Below, piece by piece: positions 42,216-50,112 of a stretch of 64,000 nt of DNA. Source of the DNA: Chitinophaga silvisoli (GTDB taxonomy: Bacteria; Bacteroidota; Bacteroidia; Chitinophagales; Chitinophagaceae); the NCBI RefSeq assembly GCF_003412465.1, contig NZ_QTJV01000002.1, positions 682,001-746,000 on the forward strand, written 5' to 3'. Both the position numbers and the translations under genes were made by a program. Each line of letters begins with the position of its first letter. The stretch's first letter is position 1. The notes beneath the pieces were generated by a model. That model was not told the DNA's origin. It made no database searches and saw only the letters and a program-made list of their open reading frames with translations.

Positions 42216-45032
42216 ATGCAAAAGAAACTTTTTTTACTGGATGCCATGGCTCTCATATATCGCGCATACTATGGCCTGATCCGGAACCCTCGCCTCACCA
42301 GCGCTGGTCGTAATACCAATGCCCAGTTTGGCTTTACCTCCACACTGATAGACCTGATCAAAAAAGAAAACCCCACACACATGGCAGTGGCATTCGATAC
42401 ACATGCCCCTACCGAAAGACATACCACCTTTGTTGATTACAAAGCGAATCGTGAAGATGCACCTGAAGACCTGCTTGACGCTATTCCGGATATCAAACGT
42501 ATCATCACCGGTTTCAATATTCCCTGCATAGAATTGGATGGATATGAAGCCGATGACGTGATTGGCACCCTTGCCTGGCAGGCAGCAGCAGCAGGTTACA
42601 CCGTATACATGGTGACTCCCGATAAAGACTATGGCCAGCTTGTAAAAGAAAATGTATTCATCTATAAACCTCCTTACATGGGCAGCAAAGAAGAAATTCT
42701 CGGCCCTAAGGAAGTATGTGAAAAATGGCAGATTAAAGATGTACACCAGGTAATTGACATCCTGGGACTTATGGGCGATGCTGTCGACAACATTCCTGGT
42801 ATTCCGGGAGTAGGAGAGAAGACCGCCATGAAACTTTTAGCCCAGTACGATTCCATCGAAAATGTGCTGGCCAATGCGGATAAGATTGGCGGTAAAATGG
42901 GAGAGAAGATCAAAGCCGGTGCCGATAGCGCCATCCTCTCGAAGCAACTCGCTACCATCATCACCGATGTACCTGTCACCTTCCACGAAGAGGACTTCTG
43001 CATCAGGGACCATAACAAAGATGCCCTTTCAGAAGTATTCATCGAACTGGAATTCAAAACCCTGGGTAAACGTATCCTGGGCGACACCTTTGGTTCCGGC
43101 GCTGAGGCCGTTGCCACCGGCAAAGTACAGCTGGACCTCTTTGGCAACGCAACCAGTGCCACTGTTGTCGTTACTCCCGAAGATAATCCTGAGCAAACGG
43201 TGAGCATTCTCGTAGCAGAAAAGAATATCAACAATACTCCACATACCTATCACCTTGCAGACACGCCTGAAAAAAGAGCGGAACTGCTGGCCACCCTGTT
43301 AAGCAAACAGGAAATCTGCTTCGATACGGAAACGACCGGTACCGATGCAAATGCCGTAGACCTGGTAGGTATGAGCTTTGCATTTGCAGCCGGCGAAGCC
43401 TGGTACGTACCTGTTCCCGCTGATAAGGCAGGTGCACAGGCGATTGTAGACGAATTCCGCCCGCTTTTTGAAGCCACCCACATAGTATTCATTGGCCAGA
43501 ACCTGAAATATGATATGCTGGTGCTCAAGTGGTATGGTGTAGATATCAAAGCACCTGTATTTGACACGATGCTGGCCCACTACCTCATAGAGCCGGAAGG
43601 CCGTCGTAGTATGGACCTGCTCAGCGCACAGTACCTCCAGTACGAACCGGTTTCCATTGAAACCCTTATTGGCAAAAAAGGGAAGAACCAGGGCAACATG
43701 CGCGATGTGGAGATCGAAAAGATCAAGGACTATGCGGCAGAAGATGCCGACATCACCCTGCAGCTGAAAGAAAAGTTCGCCCCACTGCTGCCGGCTAAAA
43801 ATGTAGAAAAGGTATTCTATGAAGTGGAAAACCCGCTCGTAAAGGTCCTCACCGATATGGAGTACGAAGGTATCGCTATCGATACACAGGCCCTGGCCGA
43901 TTACTCCGCCGAACTGGATACTGAAATCAGAAGAGCAGAAGAAAGTGTATACACACAGGCAGGAGTGCGTTTCAATCTCGCCTCTCCCAAACAACTGGGC
44001 GAAGTGCTCTTCGAAAAACTGGCACTCGATCCTAAAGCGAAAAAGACCCGTACCGGTCAATATGCTACAGGTGAAGATGTACTGGCAAAACTGGCCAGCA
44101 AGCACCAGATCGTAGACGACATCTTAGTATTCCGCGAGCTGAGCAAGCTGAAATCTACCTATGTAGATGCACTGCCAACTATGCTCAACAAACGTACAAA
44201 CAGGGTACATACCTCCTATAACCAGGCAGTAGCTGTAACCGGCCGTTTGAGCAGCACCAACCCGAACCTGCAAAACATTCCGATCAGAACGGACAGGGGC
44301 AGGGAAATCCGTAAAGCATTCGTACCCCGCAGTGAAGAGTATACCCTGCTCTCTGCTGATTACTCCCAGATAGAACTGCGCATTATTGCCGCCATCAGTG
44401 AAGATCAGGCCATGATAGACGCATTTCGCCAGGGTATAGACATTCATGCCGCTACAGCCGCTAAGGTTTACGGTATACCACTGGAAGAAGTAAGCTCCGA
44501 TATGCGCCGCAATGCCAAAAGCGTGAACTTCGGGATCATCTACGGTGTAAGCGCCTTCGGTCTTTCCGAAAACCTGGGCATTGCCCGCAGCGAAGCCAAA
44601 ATGCTGATCGATAACTACTTTGCCCAGTATCAGGCTATCAAAAACTACATGGATAAGCAAATCCGGTTTGCACAGCAGAATGGTTATGTAGAAACCCTGC
44701 TGGGACGTAAGCGCTGGCTGAAAGACATCAACAGCTCCAACGCTGTGGTAAGAGGCTATGCTGAGCGAAATGCCATTAATATGCCGATTCAGGGTACCGC
44801 TGCGGATATGATCAAGCTCGCAATGATCGCTATCCACAAAACTTTGAAAGCGGAAAACCTACGCTCAAAAATGATCCTGCAGGTACATGATGAATTGGTG
44901 TTTGATGTCCATAAGGATGAAATTGAAATAATTAAGCCGATTATTCTCGAAGGAATGCGCAATGCACTGCCGCTTGCCGTGCCGGTAGAAGCTGAAATAG
45001 GCCTCGGCCGAAACTGGCTGGAAGCCCACTAA
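42216..45032 (+). CDS. polA: DNA polymerase I
   Basis: 938 residues from the ATG at 42216; the 20 codons upstream are not conserved-looking. Domains in order: 5'-3' exonuclease (LLDAMALIYRAYYGL, DGYEADDVIGTLA, GDAVDNIPGIPGVGEKTA), 3'-5' exonuclease with an intact first motif (ICFDTETTGTD) and YAAEDADITLQL, then the family A polymerase (TGRLSSTNPNLQNIP, DYSQIELRIIA, RRNAKSVNFGIIYG, QVHDELVFDV). It serves Okazaki fragment processing and repair. All three activities look intact. Confidence 0.97.
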   Translation: MQKKLFLLDAMALIYRAYYGLIRNPRLTSAGRNTNAQFGFTSTLIDLIKKENPTHMAVAFDTHAPTERHTTFVDYKANREDAPEDLLDAIPDIKRIITGFNIPCIELDGYEADDVIGTLAWQAAAAGYTVYMVTPDKDYGQLVKENVFIYKPPYMGSKEEILGPKEVCEKWQIKDVHQVIDILGLMGDAVDNIPGIPGVGEKTAMKLLAQYDSIENVLANADKIGGKMGEKIKAGADSAILSKQLATIITDVPVTFHEEDFCIRDHNKDALSEVFIELEFKTLGKRILGDTFGSGAEAVATGKVQLDLFGNATSATVVVTPEDNPEQTVSILVAEKNINNTPHTYHLADTPEKRAELLATLLSKQEICFDTETTGTDANAVDLVGMSFAFAAGEAWYVPVPADKAGAQAIVDEFRPLFEATHIVFIGQNLKYDMLVLKWYGVDIKAPVFDTMLAHYLIEPEGRRSMDLLSAQYLQYEPVSIETLIGKKGKNQGNMRDVEIEKIKDYAAEDADITLQLKEKFAPLLPAKNVEKVFYEVENPLVKVLTDMEYEGIAIDTQALADYSAELDTEIRRAEESVYTQAGVRFNLASPKQLGEVLFEKLALDPKAKKTRTGQYATGEDVLAKLASKHQIVDDILVFRELSKLKSTYVDALPTMLNKRTNRVHTSYNQAVAVTGRLSSTNPNLQNIPIRTDRGREIRKAFVPRSEEYTLLSADYSQIELRIIAAISEDQAMIDAFRQGIDIHAATAAKVYGIPLEEVSSDMRRNAKSVNFGIIYGVSAFGLSENLGIARSEAKMLIDNYFAQYQAIKNYMDKQIRFAQQNGYVETLLGRKRWLKDINSSNAVVRGYAERNAINMPIQGTAADMIKLAMIAIHKTLKAENLRSKMILQVHDELVFDVHKDEIEIIKPIILEGMRNALPLAVPVEAEIGLGRNWLEAH

Positions 45033-45063
45033 TTACTAACAAAGTGTTAAATCTATACACAAT

Positions 45064-45096
45064 AAGGCCGGACAATGATCTGTTGTCCGGCCTTTG
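45064..45096 (+). terminator. Intrinsic terminator of polA
   Basis: A perfect 12-bp stem (45064-45075 with 45083-45094) and a short T-run. Confidence 0.85.
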
Positions 45097-45194
45097 TTCC
45101 TCCTGGAAACTATAGGAAAATCCACTGCATCCCATCTGCACTGAGTACTTACACCCCTCTTGTGTTTTCCAAATTCGTTTACTAGCTTTCGCCC

Positions 45195-45716
45195 ATGATC
45201 CTGACCTCAAGGTTGCAAATATTGCCTTGTACCCTGCAGTACTTCGAAGCATTACTACAAGGAAAAGAAGCGTTGGGCCATTTGTTGGATATTGATATAC
45301 CTCTATTCTGGACCGAGTTCCCTGAAATAATACTGGTAGCGTACGACAAATTGCGCAATGACCCTTCTATGCTTGGCTGGTTTCTTTACCTGGTAATTCA
45401 CCAGGAAGACAAACGCCTGATTGGTGCCGGTGGCTTTAAAGGCCGCCCGGACAATGACGGCGTGGTCGAAATAGGCTATGAAATTAACACCGCCTACCGC
45501 GAGATGGGCTATGGTACCGAGCTCACTCAGGCCCTGATCCGGTTCGCCTTTGGACACTCCTATGTGACCCGGGTGATAGCTCATACTGAAGAGGAATATA
45601 CCGCTTCTGTAAAAGTGCTCCAGAAATCAGGAATGTCCTTTGCCGGCGAAAACCCCGACACACAATTATGGCGCTGGGAAATATCCCGTGCGCAATATGA
45701 ACTCCCCCAGGATTAG
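45195..45716 (+). CDS. GNAT-family N-acetyltransferase
   Basis: 173 residues. The RimJ/RimL-type core is visible: LIGAGGFKGRPDNDGVVEIGYEI, the acetyl-CoA loop YREMGYGTELTQAL, and VIAHTEEEYTASVKVLQKSGM. The N-terminus starts directly with the fold (MILTSRLQI). Substrate unknown. A near-match -7 element (TAGCTTTC, 45183-45190) lies four bases before the ATG, again suggesting a leaderless message. Confidence 0.9.
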   Translation: MILTSRLQILPCTLQYFEALLQGKEALGHLLDIDIPLFWTEFPEIILVAYDKLRNDPSMLGWFLYLVIHQEDKRLIGAGGFKGRPDNDGVVEIGYEINTAYREMGYGTELTQALIRFAFGHSYVTRVIAHTEEEYTASVKVLQKSGMSFAGENPDTQLWRWEISRAQYELPQD

Positions 45717-45761
45717 CAACCGCTTACCTTAACTTTCTTTCTGAGTATAAAAGGATTGGTT

Positions 45762-45769
45762 TACATTTG
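45762..45769 (+). promoter_or_regulatory. Promoter -7 element of the C1 peptidase gene
   Basis: TACATTTG, 34 bases before the ATG at 45804. Confidence 0.55.
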
Positions 45770-45803
45770 AAACCTCGTTTTCAAATCAAAACACCAAACC
45801 AAA

Positions 45804-46952
45804 ATGAAGAAATGGATCTTATGCCTGGCCGTGTGTTATTCTACCACGACTGCCATGGCGCAAACCACCAACAAAGAAGGCAGCAAATACCAGTTTACCG
45901 TAATCAAAAACTTAGATGCAGGTGATGTGGAAAACCAGGGCCGTACCGGCACCTGCTGGTCTTTCTCTGGTCTGTCCTTTTTCCAGGCCGAGGCGCTGCG
46001 CAATGGTAAAGGCAAGGGTGCGAACCTGAGCGAAATGTTCGTGGTAAGAAGAATGTACCCCCTCAAGGCGGTAAACTACGTGCGCATGCACGGTAAGGCC
46101 AACTTCGGTGAAGGTGGTGGATTCCCTGACGATCTGCTCTGCCTCCGTGAATATGGTCTGGTACCTCAGGCTGTATACGATGGCAATCGCGATAAAGTAT
46201 ATAACCATGCTGAAATGGTGTCTGTACTGGAAGGCCTGACCAACAAAATCGGTGCTGCTGAAGGTACCATCAATCCTAACTGGAAGAAAGCCGTTGATGG
46301 CGTGCTGAATTCCTACATTGGCGATGCTCCTGAAAAATTCGAATACCAGGGTAAATCCTACACGCCACAGTCTTATGCAAAAGAACTGGGTCTGAATGCA
46401 GACGATTATGTACTTGTGTCTTCTTTCACTCATCATCCTTACTATGAGCAGTTCGTGCTGGAAGTACCGGACAACTGGAACTGGGAAAGAGTATACAATG
46501 TACCCCTGAACGACTTCACTGCCATCGCAGAAAACGCTATCCAGAATGGTTATACCATCGCATGGGCTGCAGACGTAAGTGAGAAAGGGTTCAACTTCTT
46601 CGAAGGCCTGGCGGTAGTACCAGAAACTGAATTCAGCGACATGAGCGCTGAAGAAAAGAAGAAAGTATTCGAAGAACCTGTAAAGGAAAAAACTATCACA
46701 CCTGAACTGCGCCAGAAAGCTTTCGATAATTTCGAAACACAGGATGACCATGGTATGCACATCGTAGGTATGGCGAAAGACCAGAATGGTAAAGTATACT
46801 TCCGTGTGAAAAACTCATGGGGTACTACCAATCCGGGTAGCGGATATTTCTATGCTTCTGAACCTTACTTCGCTTATAAGACTACCTGCATCATGCTGAA
46901 CAAAAAAGCACTGCCTGCAGACGTAGCTAAGAAGCTGGGCATCAAACAATAG
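45804..46952 (+). CDS. Secreted C1-family aminopeptidase (bleomycin hydrolase/PepC type)
   Basis: 382 residues. Signal peptide to about residue 19 (TTTAMAQ). The catalytic Cys lies in GRTGTCWSFSGLSFFQAE, the His in HGMHIVGMAKD and the Asn in FRVKNSWGTT, with the oxyanion Gln supplied by NQGRTG. The early Cys and wide spacing to His fit the bleomycin hydrolase/PepC branch of papain-like peptidases. A signal peptide puts it in the periplasm, unlike cytoplasmic PepC of Firmicutes. Confidence 0.92.
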   Translation: MKKWILCLAVCYSTTTAMAQTTNKEGSKYQFTVIKNLDAGDVENQGRTGTCWSFSGLSFFQAEALRNGKGKGANLSEMFVVRRMYPLKAVNYVRMHGKANFGEGGGFPDDLLCLREYGLVPQAVYDGNRDKVYNHAEMVSVLEGLTNKIGAAEGTINPNWKKAVDGVLNSYIGDAPEKFEYQGKSYTPQSYAKELGLNADDYVLVSSFTHHPYYEQFVLEVPDNWNWERVYNVPLNDFTAIAENAIQNGYTIAWAADVSEKGFNFFEGLAVVPETEFSDMSAEEKKKVFEEPVKEKTITPELRQKAFDNFETQDDHGMHIVGMAKDQNGKVYFRVKNSWGTTNPGSGYFYASEPYFAYKTTCIMLNKKALPADVAKKLGIKQ

Positions 46953-46968
46953 TGTTCTTTATCTCAAT

Positions 46969-47005
46969 AAAAAGGGGCTTTTTCCAATGGAAAAAGCCCC
47001 TTTTT
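46969..47005 (+). terminator. Intrinsic terminator of the C1 peptidase gene
   Basis: A perfect 17-bp stem (46969-46985 with 46989-47005), three-base loop, and T-run inside the 3' arm. Confidence 0.92.
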
Positions 47006-47106
47006 ATTATTTGCTCAAAGCAAGTAATTTATTTGCTTTCATCAACTACTTTCCTGTATTTCCGCCTGGGAAAAGGCCTTTCGGCCAACAGGATAAAGTT
47101 TGGTTA

Positions 47107-47415
47107 TCATTTACCTTCAATGCGTTGTGCCTCCTGGTAGGTTCCCAACCGGAACTTCAAGGGCACCTTTGTACGCTGTTCAAAGTTCCATTCCTTTTTA
47201 CAGAAATATCCGAAGCACTGATCATAATAAGTACGGGGAGTCAGGGGAGGAGTCACTTTTGGCGTAAAAGTAGCTACTGGCGCTGGCTTCACAAAAGTAA
47301 TTGACGAAGTCATCTTTTTTTGAAGCGGATATAAGGGCGCTACGGAGAGCTTATTTTGCCCTTTTACGACACTGAATCCTAAAAATAGCAGTAACAAAAC
47401 ACTCCCTATTTTCAT
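47107..47415 (-). CDS. Small secreted protein of unknown function
   Basis: 102 residues from the ATG at 47415, with a signal peptide ending near residue 20 (GFSVVKGQ). The middle is Pro/Thr-rich (FVKPAPVATFTPKVTPPLTP) and the end has YYDQCFGYFCKKEWNFEQ followed by VPLKFRLGTYQEAQRIEGK. I recall similar FCKKE ... VPLKFRLG endings in small Bacteroidota proteins, but no function is known. A longer start (TTG at 47442) would overlap the end of the Sua5-type gene. Confidence 0.65.
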   Translation of the reverse strand: MKIGSVLLLLFLGFSVVKGQNKLSVAPLYPLQKKMTSSITFVKPAPVATFTPKVTPPLTPRTYYDQCFGYFCKKEWNFEQRTKVPLKFRLGTYQEAQRIEGK

Positions 47416-47425
47416 ATTTAAAAGT

Positions 47426-48043
47426 TTAAACAATCTCTTCAAAACTGCCCAGACCTTCCCTGATCAGTTCAGGTTCAGAACCGGTACAATCGATCACTGT
47501 AGAAAACTCCATACCTCCAGGACCTCCATCCACTACAATATCCACAATGTTCTCAAACTTTTCATGAATGATTTCCGGATCAGTATATTCTTCTACGTAA
47601 GCTTCAATCGGCAACGACGTACTGAGGATAGGATTTCCTAATTCCCTCACAATTGCCCTGCTGATATTATTATCGGGAACGCGTATACCAACCGTATCTT
47701 TCTTTTGTTTCAGCATTCTGGGCACTTGCCTGCTGGCGGGCAGAATGAATGTATACGGCCCCGGCAATGCCTTCTTCAGCATCCTGAAGGTAGGTGTATC
47801 TACACTTCTTGCATAGTCAGACAAATGACTGAGATCGTAACATATAAATGAAAACTGGGCCTTGGCAGGATTAATATGCTTGATGCGGCAAATGCGTTCT
47901 ATAGCTTTGTGCTGTGAAATATCACAGCCCATGCCGTAAACCGTATCGGTCGGATAGATAATCACGCCTCCATCTTTCAGACATTCCACGATCGTCTTCA
48001 AATGACGGGGATTCGGGTTGTCCGGGTGTAAAGTCAAAAGCAT
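47426..48043 (-). CDS. L-threonylcarbamoyladenylate synthase, Sua5/YciO/YrdC family
   Basis: 205 residues, a single YrdC domain. Recognisable motifs: GVIIYPTDTVYGMGCDI, KAQFSFICYDLSHLSDYAR, PGPYTFILPAS and TVGIRVPDN. YrdC-domain proteins make threonylcarbamoyl-AMP for the t6A modification of tRNAs; the YciO subgroup may differ. The Lys/Arg pattern (KAQFSFICYD instead of RP..KPL) resembles YciO, so the assignment to TsaC is not certain. Confidence 0.82.
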   Translation of the reverse strand: MLLTLHPDNPNPRHLKTIVECLKDGGVIIYPTDTVYGMGCDISQHKAIERICRIKHINPAKAQFSFICYDLSHLSDYARSVDTPTFRMLKKALPGPYTFILPASRQVPRMLKQKKDTVGIRVPDNNISRAIVRELGNPILSTSLPIEAYVEEYTDPEIIHEKFENIVDIVVDGGPGGMEFSTVIDCTGSEPELIREGLGSFEEIV

Positions 48044-48212
48044 ACTGTAAATTTACGATTATACCTCCAATTACCAGACCAGCAGAAAAAAAGGTAATAA
48101 CTCATTTTTTGTAGCCGGCATGCGGCCAGCTACAGAAAAAGCCTGCCTTAGTTAACATCGACATTAAATAATCTTACTATCTTTCCGCCCGATTTCCAAA
48201 ATCATCTTGTGG

Positions 48213-48926
48213 ATGAAGTTGAAAGGAATTGTTCCGAGAACATGGCGATACTTGAAAAAGATTCTCCTGGGCTTATTTATTGCACACTTTGTTTACCTCA
48301 TTGCTTTAAAATGGGTCAATCCCCCTATTACCGTCACAATGATCTCCAGCTGGATCGGTACATGGGGTACTGATACTAAGTTTCATAAAACATGGGTAGA
48401 CTACTCAGAGATCTCTGAATTTACCAAACTGGCTGTACTGTCCAGCGAGGACCAGCTATTTCCTGATCACAACGGCTTTGACTTTAAGTCCATCGAAAAA
48501 GCCATGAAGCATAACCAAAAGAGTAAAAAGATTCGTGGGGCAAGTACTATCAGCCAACAGGTAGCCAAGAACGTATTCCTGTGGCAGGGGAGAAGCTGGT
48601 TCAGAAAAGGGCTGGAAGTGTACTTTACATTCATGATCGAAAAACTCTGGGGCAAAGAGCGCATCCTGGAAGTCTACCTCAACGTAGCCCAGACCGGCGA
48701 TGCTGTGTTCGGAGTAGAAGCTGCAGCCCAGCTGTTTTACCATAAACCGGCTGCAAACCTCAACAGGGAACAATCTGCCATGATCGCAGCCAGCCTGCCT
48801 AACCCTGTCAAATATACGATCGTGCCACCGGCAAGGCCAACACTCTACAGGCAAAAGAAAATATTGGTGCAAATGCGCTTACTGGCCGGAGACCCCGATA
48901 TCTCAGAGCTGATTAGCTCCAAGTAG
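48213..48926 (+). CDS. mtgA: Monofunctional peptidoglycan transglycosylase MtgA
   Basis: 237 residues from the ATG at 48213 (a TTG two codons earlier is in frame). One membrane anchor (about 18-38). The GT51 motifs are present: SSEDQLFPDHNGFD (catalytic Glu), GASTISQQVAKNVFLW, KLWGKERILEVYLNVAQTG and EAAAQLFYHKPA. It polymerises glycan strands from lipid II. The 3' end overlaps the convergent NadR-like gene by 24 bases. Confidence 0.94.
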   Translation: MKLKGIVPRTWRYLKKILLGLFIAHFVYLIALKWVNPPITVTMISSWIGTWGTDTKFHKTWVDYSEISEFTKLAVLSSEDQLFPDHNGFDFKSIEKAMKHNQKSKKIRGASTISQQVAKNVFLWQGRSWFRKGLEVYFTFMIEKLWGKERILEVYLNVAQTGDAVFGVEAAAQLFYHKPAANLNREQSAMIAASLPNPVKYTIVPPARPTLYRQKKILVQMRLLAGDPDISELISSK

Positions 48927-49442
48927 CTGGTCGACCGCCTTTACAGCTGTAGCCTCTCTTTCTTCAAATGAACCACGGACTTCCACCCATGGCACGCCTG
49001 AAGATTGTACGATCTCTTTATACACGTTGTAAAAGTATTCCCGCATAGCAGGGTCAGGATGTTCCCGCTGCGGATCTTCTTCCCATGGAATATCTATATA
49101 CGTGAGCAGGTAAAGGTCATATCTTTTTTCTGCAATAGCGGCTACAATCCAGGGATCACATTCACCATACTTATGCTCACTCCATACCCTGATCACATGC
49201 AGATCTGTATCGCATACCAGCAGTCTGCTTGCCAGTTTCGCCCTCTCAGCCTCCAGTTCCAATTGTCCCTTAGCAATAGCCAACAAATCTGATTGCTCAT
49301 AAGGACGAGGCAGATCTTCTATATACTGACGGGCATACTCAGGCACCCACATCGTTTCATAATGCGATGCCAGGAACTCACTCAAGGTACTTTTGCCCGT
49401 ACTCTCCGGACCAATAACCACTACTTTGAATAACTCTTCCAT
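48903..49442 (-). CDS. NadR-type ribosylnicotinamide kinase
   Basis: 179 residues, a single P-loop kinase domain with GPESTGKSTLSEFL, then EYARQYIEDL and LLVCDTDLHVIRVWSEH (Walker B region) and a lid-like IPWEEDPQREHPD segment. This matches the C-terminal kinase domain of NadR; the HTH and adenylyltransferase domains are absent. It would phosphorylate nicotinamide riboside entering through PnuC. The gene overlaps pnuC by 22 bases, indicating coupling. Confidence 0.88.
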   Translation of the reverse strand: MEELFKVVVIGPESTGKSTLSEFLASHYETMWVPEYARQYIEDLPRPYEQSDLLAIAKGQLELEAERAKLASRLLVCDTDLHVIRVWSEHKYGECDPWIVAAIAEKRYDLYLLTYIDIPWEEDPQREHPDPAMREYFYNVYKEIVQSSGVPWVEVRGSFEEREATAVKAVDQLLGANQL

Positions 49443-50041
49443 ATCTTCTTCCAGCTGAAATAACCCATCACCGCTACTATAAACAGGAAGATGGTCAGCA
49501 CCGCTGTCGCGACTAGTTTTTTATGAAATAATAATGGGATGGCGACCAGGTTGGATATATTCAGTACCACCCAGTTTTCAATCTTCCGCTTGGCCAGCAA
49601 CCACATACCAGCACAGGCAGTTGCAGATACAAATGCATCTACCAGCGGTACATCCGAATTGGAGAAATGACTCAGCAGGTAGTAAAATACCGCCCAGCCT
49701 ATCAATGCTATGGCCACCGTCACAATCCATTCCGTTCTGGATGCCCAGGCAATCGGTACTTCGGGTTCTGAAGGCTTCTTCTTCGCCCAGTGGTACCAGC
49801 CATAAATACTCATGATGAAATAATAAGCATTCAGCGTTGCCTCTGCATACAGCTTAAACTGTTCCCTGGATAACAGGTATACATATATGCCCGTGCTGAT
49901 CAGCCCTGTAGGATAAAGCCAGATGCTGTTCTGTTTACTACATACCACGCTGATAGCGCCAAAGATTGCTGCCAGGATTTCCAGCCAGCTCATGGCCTTC
50001 ACTCCTTCTATCAGCGCCTGGTAAAATACATCCACATTCAT
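49421..50041 (-). CDS. pnuC: Nicotinamide riboside transporter PnuC
   Basis: 206 residues with about seven membrane helices. PnuC motifs: WLEILAAIFGAISVVCSKQNSIWLYPTGL, LNAYYFIMSIYGWYHW, and NWVVLNISNLVAIPLLFHKKL. PnuC facilitates entry of nicotinamide riboside, trapped by NadR-type kinase, which is the overlapping next gene. I see no TPP or NAD riboswitch in the 70-base upstream region; the -7 element at 50046-50053 sits only four bases before the ATG. Confidence 0.92.
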   Translation of the reverse strand: MNVDVFYQALIEGVKAMSWLEILAAIFGAISVVCSKQNSIWLYPTGLISTGIYVYLLSREQFKLYAEATLNAYYFIMSIYGWYHWAKKKPSEPEVPIAWASRTEWIVTVAIALIGWAVFYYLLSHFSNSDVPLVDAFVSATACAGMWLLAKRKIENWVVLNISNLVAIPLLFHKKLVATAVLTIFLFIVAVMGYFSWKKIWKSYSK

Positions 50042-50045
50042 GCCG

Positions 50046-50053
50046 CAAAGATA
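50046..50053 (-). promoter_or_regulatory. Promoter -7 element of pnuC, leaderless configuration
   Basis: TATCTTTG on the minus strand, four bases (CGGC) before the pnuC ATG at 50041. Confidence 0.5.
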
Positions 50054-50069
50054 AGTGTAGCAAGTCCCT

Positions 50070-50103
50070 AAAAAAATCGCTCATGCAGTTGGCATAAGCG
50101 ATT
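50070..50103 (-). terminator. Intrinsic terminator of the PNGase F-type gene
   Basis: On the minus strand 50103-50092 pairs with 50086-50075 (12 bp, one G-U), five-base loop, then seven T. Confidence 0.9.
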
Positions 50104-50112
50104 CTCAATAAG

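Noticed and set aside
45912..46760. 282-codon open frame antisense to the C1 peptidase gene
   Set aside because: The C1 peptidase motifs lie on the plus strand; the antisense protein shows only biased composition.
50042..50112. Possible riboswitch in front of pnuC
   Set aside because: The space contains the terminator of the next gene and a promoter four bases before the ATG, leaving no transcribed leader.
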